A stretch of DNA of 25,532 nt from CAZTHK01 sp964613215 (lineage in GTDB: Bacteria; Krumholzibacteriota; Krumholzibacteriia; Krumholzibacteriales; CAZTHK01): positions 1 to 25,532 of the forward strand of contig CAZTHK010000032.1 of NCBI GenBank assembly GCA_964613215.1. Reading direction: 5' to 3'. Under the pieces are notes generated by a model, which was not told the origin of the DNA, made no database searches, and saw only the letters and a program-made list of their open reading frames with translations. The number at the start of each line of letters is the position of its first letter. The first letter of the stretch is position 1. Positions 23,021 through 25,532 of the stretch are shown piece after piece. The translations under genes and the position numbers were made by a program.

Positions 23021-24379
23021 ATGGAAAGAACTATATTTTTTCTCGATCAGAAGGATATGCCCAGCCGGTGGTACAACATTCAGGCTGACCTTCCGGAGCC
23101 CCTGCCCCCGGTTCTTCACCCGGCCACCGGGAAACCGGTAGGCCCGGAGGATCTGGCTCCCCTCTTCCCCATGGAGCTGATCAAGCAGGAGGTCAGCACC
23201 GAGAGATGGATCGAAATCCCTCCCCGGATACAGCAGGTGTACCGCACCTGGCGGCCTACCGCCCTCCACCGGGCCCGCCTGCTGGAGAAGGCCCTGGATA
23301 CTCCCGCCCGGATATTCTTCAAGTATGAGGGAACCAACCAGGCGGGAAGCCACAAGCCCAACACCGCAGTGGCTCAGGCCTACTACAACAAGATGGAGGG
23401 AATCAGAAGGATTACCACCGAGACCGGGGCGGGACAGTGGGGTAGCGCCCTCAGCCTGGCCGGAGCACTGTTCGACATAGAGGTGAAGGTATATATGGTC
23501 AGGATCAGCTACGACCAGAAACCCTACCGCCGGATAGCCATGGAGGCCTGGGGTGGCCAATGTATTCCCAGTCCCAGCAGGGAAACCAGAGCGGGAAGGG
23601 ATGTGCTGGAGAAGTGGCCGGACTGTCCCGGAAGCCTTGGGCTGGCCATAAGCGAAGCGGTGGAGGAGGCGGTCAGACAGGATGATACCCATTACTCCCT
23701 GGGAAGTGTGCTCAACCATGTGCTTCTTCATCAGACCATCATAGGGGAGGAGACCAGAAGGCAGATGGAGATTGCCGGCGCCTATCCGGACACAATCATC
23801 GGCTGTATCGGAGGAGGATCAAACTTTGCCGGAATGTTCCTGCCCTGGATCAGGGATAAGATCAGCGGAAAGAGCCCTGACATGCGGGTAGTATGTGTGG
23901 AACCGGAGAGCTGCCCAACCATGACCAGGGGATTATACGCCTACGATTTCGGTGACAATGCCGGGATGACTCCGCTGCTGAAGATGCACACCCTGGGACA
24001 TGGCTTCATCCCCCCGCCGGTACATGCCGGCGGATTGCGCTACCACGGGATGGCCCCCATAATATGCCACCTCCACCAGCTCGGTTTTGTGGAGGCGGTG
24101 GCTGAGCATCAGACCGGCGCATTTCAGGCCGGAGTTCAATTTGCCCGCACCGAGGGAATAATCTCGGCCCCCGAACCGAGCCATGCCATCAGGGTTGCCG
24201 TGGATGAAGCGCTCAAGTGCAAACGGTCGGGTGAACCCAAAACCATCCTGCTGGCCCACAGCGGGCATGGCCACTTCGACCTGGCCGCATACGAGCGCTA
24301 CCTGGCGGGTGAACTGGAGGACTACGCCTATCCGGAGGAAGAGGTGAGGAAAGCTCAGGAGGAACTGCCTGAAGTGTAG
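23021..24379 (+). CDS. trpB2: TrpB2-type tryptophan synthase beta subunit
   Basis: The 452-residue PLP enzyme joins indole with a serine derivative to give tryptophan. The PLP lysine is Lys112 in EGTNQAGSHKPNTA, the catalytic Glu is Glu134 in TETGAGQWG, and the cofactor phosphate loop is GGGSN (264-268). The Trp in GAGQWG (His in ordinary TrpB1), the extended N-terminus (PLPPVLHPATGKPVGPEDLAPLFP) and the length above 440 are marks of the TrpB2 group. No trpA is adjacent, which fits a stand-alone enzyme using free indole. TrpB2 enzymes have been reported to be O-phospho-L-serine dependent. ATG 23021 follows GAGGA (23009-23013). The gene lies in the attenuator-controlled unit after the kinase-like gene. 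Confidence 0.93.
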   Translation: MERTIFFLDQKDMPSRWYNIQADLPEPLPPVLHPATGKPVGPEDLAPLFPMELIKQEVSTERWIEIPPRIQQVYRTWRPTALHRARLLEKALDTPARIFFKYEGTNQAGSHKPNTAVAQAYYNKMEGIRRITTETGAGQWGSALSLAGALFDIEVKVYMVRISYDQKPYRRIAMEAWGGQCIPSPSRETRAGRDVLEKWPDCPGSLGLAISEAVEEAVRQDDTHYSLGSVLNHVLLHQTIIGEETRRQMEIAGAYPDTIIGCIGGGSNFAGMFLPWIRDKISGKSPDMRVVCVEPESCPTMTRGLYAYDFGDNAGMTPLLKMHTLGHGFIPPPVHAGGLRYHGMAPIICHLHQLGFVEAVAEHQTGAFQAGVQFARTEGIISAPEPSHAIRVAVDEALKCKRSGEPKTILLAHSGHGHFDLAAYERYLAGELEDYAYPEEEVRKAQEELPEV

Positions 24380-24440
24380 ACCCCGCAGATCACCATGAAA
24401 ATCTGCCGGAGAACAGATCTTCCGGCGGAATTGACCGTAA

Positions 24441-24462
24441 GCCCGGGCGTATCTGCCCGGGC
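24441..24462 (+). other. Perfect GC hairpin downstream of trpB2
   Basis: GCCCGGGC (24441-24448) and GCCCGGGC (24455-24462) form an 8-bp, all-GC stem with loop GTATCT. No T run follows, so it is not a standard terminator. It lies between trpB2 and the small Cys-rich gene and may lower or stabilise the downstream message. Confidence 0.5.
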
Positions 24463-24485
24463 TGCACCCGGGAGGAAACATAAAA

Positions 24486-24737
24486 ATGGAAGAACATGAC
24501 CAGAAGAGAATCCGCTGTCCCATTCTGGGCCATCAGGTTGAATTCAAATACTGCCGGATCAGCAATGGGCTGCTCCCCTGCAGGAGGATAGCCGGCTGCT
24601 GGAGAAACCAGCTGGACATAACCGGATTCCTGGCGGAAAACTACTCCGGCAAACAACTGCAGAGAATCTTCAGCATGCAGAAGCATAAGATCCAGAGGCT
24701 GGTAAACCTGATAGAAAGGTCAAGGAAAACAGGCTAG
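24486..24737 (+). CDS. Small four-cysteine protein, probably metal-binding
   Basis: An 83-residue cytoplasmic protein starts at ATG 24486, ten bases after GGAGG (24471-24475). Its N-terminal half carries RCPILGHQVEFKYCR ... LLPCRRIAGCW, four cysteines spaced C-x11-C-x8-C-x5-C (residues about 11, 23, 32 and 38). I recall similar short proteins with CPxLGHxVxFxYCR and GLPCxxxxxCW motifs in Desulfo- and Geobacter-like bacteria, without a known function. The C-terminal half is basic and helical (QRIFSMQKHKIQRLVNLIERS). Zinc or an Fe-S cluster may be bound. The gene is 106 bases after trpB2 on the same strand, past a GC hairpin, so membership in the trp unit is uncertain. Confidence 0.72.
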   Translation: MEEHDQKRIRCPILGHQVEFKYCRISNGLLPCRRIAGCWRNQLDITGFLAENYSGKQLQRIFSMQKHKIQRLVNLIERSRKTG

Positions 24738-24916
24738 CAACGAAGAATCCGGTCAAACTGTGGTACTGCTTGCAGATGATGATATTTCTTCGCTTTCAAA
24801 GAGTTGAACAGATCCGCCGGTTCATCCTTCTTGAAGCATCAAGGAGCAAAGCCCGGCGCTTCACCTGCTCTACAACGTCTTTAGAATAAACTTTCCAAAA
24901 CGCAGACACACTCACC

Positions 24917-24933
24917 TGTATACCGGGTATACA
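24917..24933. promoter_or_regulatory. Perfect palindrome, operator-like
   Basis: TGTATACC, a single central G, then GGTATACA form a perfect 8+8 inverted repeat. It lies in the 253-bp gap between the Cys-rich gene and the convergent secreted-protein gene, followed ten bases later by six T residues (24944-24949). It could bind a dimeric repressor or form part of a bidirectional terminator. Confidence 0.35.
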
Positions 24934-24990
24934 CATGACACACTTTTTTGACTTTTATCTATGTTCAAGCATCGCCGCTTATCCGGCACC

Positions 24991-25532
24991 CTACCTCAAC
25001 AACACCAGCTTCTTCGTCTCGATGAAATACGGAGTCTTCAACCTGTAGAAATACACCCCGCTTGACAACTCTCTTCCATCATTTCCACATCCATCCCATA
25101 CCACCCGGTGACTGCCTCTGTCCGCATATCCATCCACCAGCCTCCTTATCAGCCTGCCGCTGACATCATAAATAGAAAGCTCTACCTCGCATCCTTCAGC
25201 CAGCTGATACTCTATAACTGTGGCGGGATTGAAGGGATTGGGATAGTTGCTGCAAAGGCGAGTCCCTATCTCAGGAACTTCCCCTCCATCCGAAGCATCA
25301 CAGACTACACTCCCTTTAAGCTTAATAGCAGGATCTCCCAGAAAGATATATCCCCGGGCCGTGGACTCCAGATAATCACTCTCCTCCATCACAACCTTCT
25401 GCGCATTCATACAGGCATAGCCAAGTGACTTGGCTCCCCAATCATACAAATACCGCAACACATTCCTGGATATCTCATAATTAGTTCCTGTTGCGGAAAG
25501 AAGATATAGAAAAAACATGCCTGATCCTTTAG
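24991..25532 (-). CDS. C-terminal part of a secreted protein with FlgD-like tail, perhaps a C25-type peptidase (partial)
   Basis: The frame is open to the right edge of the window, so the N-terminus is missing; the first Met inside (25518) is unlikely to be the start. The visible 180 residues begin with YLYDWGAKSLGYACMNAQKVVMEES and TARGYIFLGDPAIKLKG. These resemble the end of a gingipain-like (C25) peptidase domain, in which a 'GDP-alkl' motif closes the catalytic fold. Catalytic His and Cys are not in view, so the peptidase call is tentative. The tail (SNYPNPFNPATVIEYQLAEG, YDVSGRLIRRL, SSGVYFYRLKT, KKLVLLR) is the same kind of FlgD-like/type IX-like domain as in the propeller protein at 8005, and predicts secretion. 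Confidence 0.75.
   Translation of the reverse strand, partial: KGSGMFFLYLLSATGTNYEISRNVLRYLYDWGAKSLGYACMNAQKVVMEESDYLESTARGYIFLGDPAIKLKGSVVCDASDGGEVPEIGTRLCSNYPNPFNPATVIEYQLAEGCEVELSIYDVSGRLIRRLVDGYADRGSHRVVWDGCGNDGRELSSGVYFYRLKTPYFIETKKLVLLR

Noticed and set aside
22958..23731. Long antisense frames over trpB2 (also at 23933-24523)
   Set aside because: These are shadows of a GC-biased coding gene with intact PLP-enzyme motifs. They contain no domain of their own.
1..25532. CRISPR array, insertion sequence or prophage
   Set aside because: No regularly spaced repeats, transposase, integrase or phage structural genes were found in either strand.

Overview
The window looks like chromosomal DNA of a Gram-negative bacterium from the FCB-side candidate phyla (Latescibacterota, Krumholzibacteriota, Eisenbacteria or Zixibacteria are the sort of group meant). 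The reasons are outer-membrane proteins (a TonB receptor, a porin, a small beta-barrel), a lipoprotein, and three secreted proteins that end in a FlgD-like/type IX-like C-terminal domain (NYPNPFNP ... YDVSGR ... SGVYF ... LVR). The assignment to a phylum is inference. I see no insertion sequence, prophage or CRISPR array. Several starts are TTG or GTG and are fixed by good Shine-Dalgarno sequences.

Layout. 58-4818 (+): two large exported proteins, one with a FlgD-like tail and one lipoprotein with Ig-like segments. 4819-9432 (+): a vitamin B12 unit. It has a consensus sigma70 promoter, a cobalamin riboswitch, a candidate terminator, a BtuB-like TonB-dependent receptor and a secreted beta-propeller that I read as a BtuG-like partner. 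9636-18705 (-): a complete phosphate-starvation cluster, in transcription order phoB, phoR, a porin, pstS, pstC, pstA, pstB, phoU. Four TTAACA/CTAACA boxes with an exact 11-bp period lie upstream of the porin. 18783-18860 (-): tRNA-Pro(UGG). 19373-20611 (-): a GT4-type glycosyltransferase. 21212-21793 (+): a small outer-membrane barrel protein. 21822-24737 (+): a tryptophan unit. 24991-25532 (-): the 3' end of a secreted protein, perhaps a C25-type peptidase, running off the edge.

The most interesting part is 21822-24379. A strong promoter is followed by a 33-codon leader peptide with four Trp codons in five (W-C-W-W-W). Next come mutually exclusive RNA hairpins and a strong intrinsic terminator: a textbook-like trp attenuator. 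The genes behind it are not trpEDCFBA. They are a ParB-fold protein resembling the free-serine kinases SerK/SbnI, and a TrpB2-type tryptophan synthase beta subunit. TrpB2 enzymes have been reported to use O-phospho-L-serine instead of serine. I therefore propose a two-enzyme route, serine to O-phosphoserine to tryptophan (with free indole), controlled by Trp-tRNA supply. The kinase assignment is inference.

The B12 unit is a second coherent system. A riboswitch-controlled receptor sits next to a propeller that carries a secretion tail in place of the lipid anchor known for Bacteroides BtuG. In the Pho cluster the two-component system, porin and transporter form one functional set for phosphate capture.
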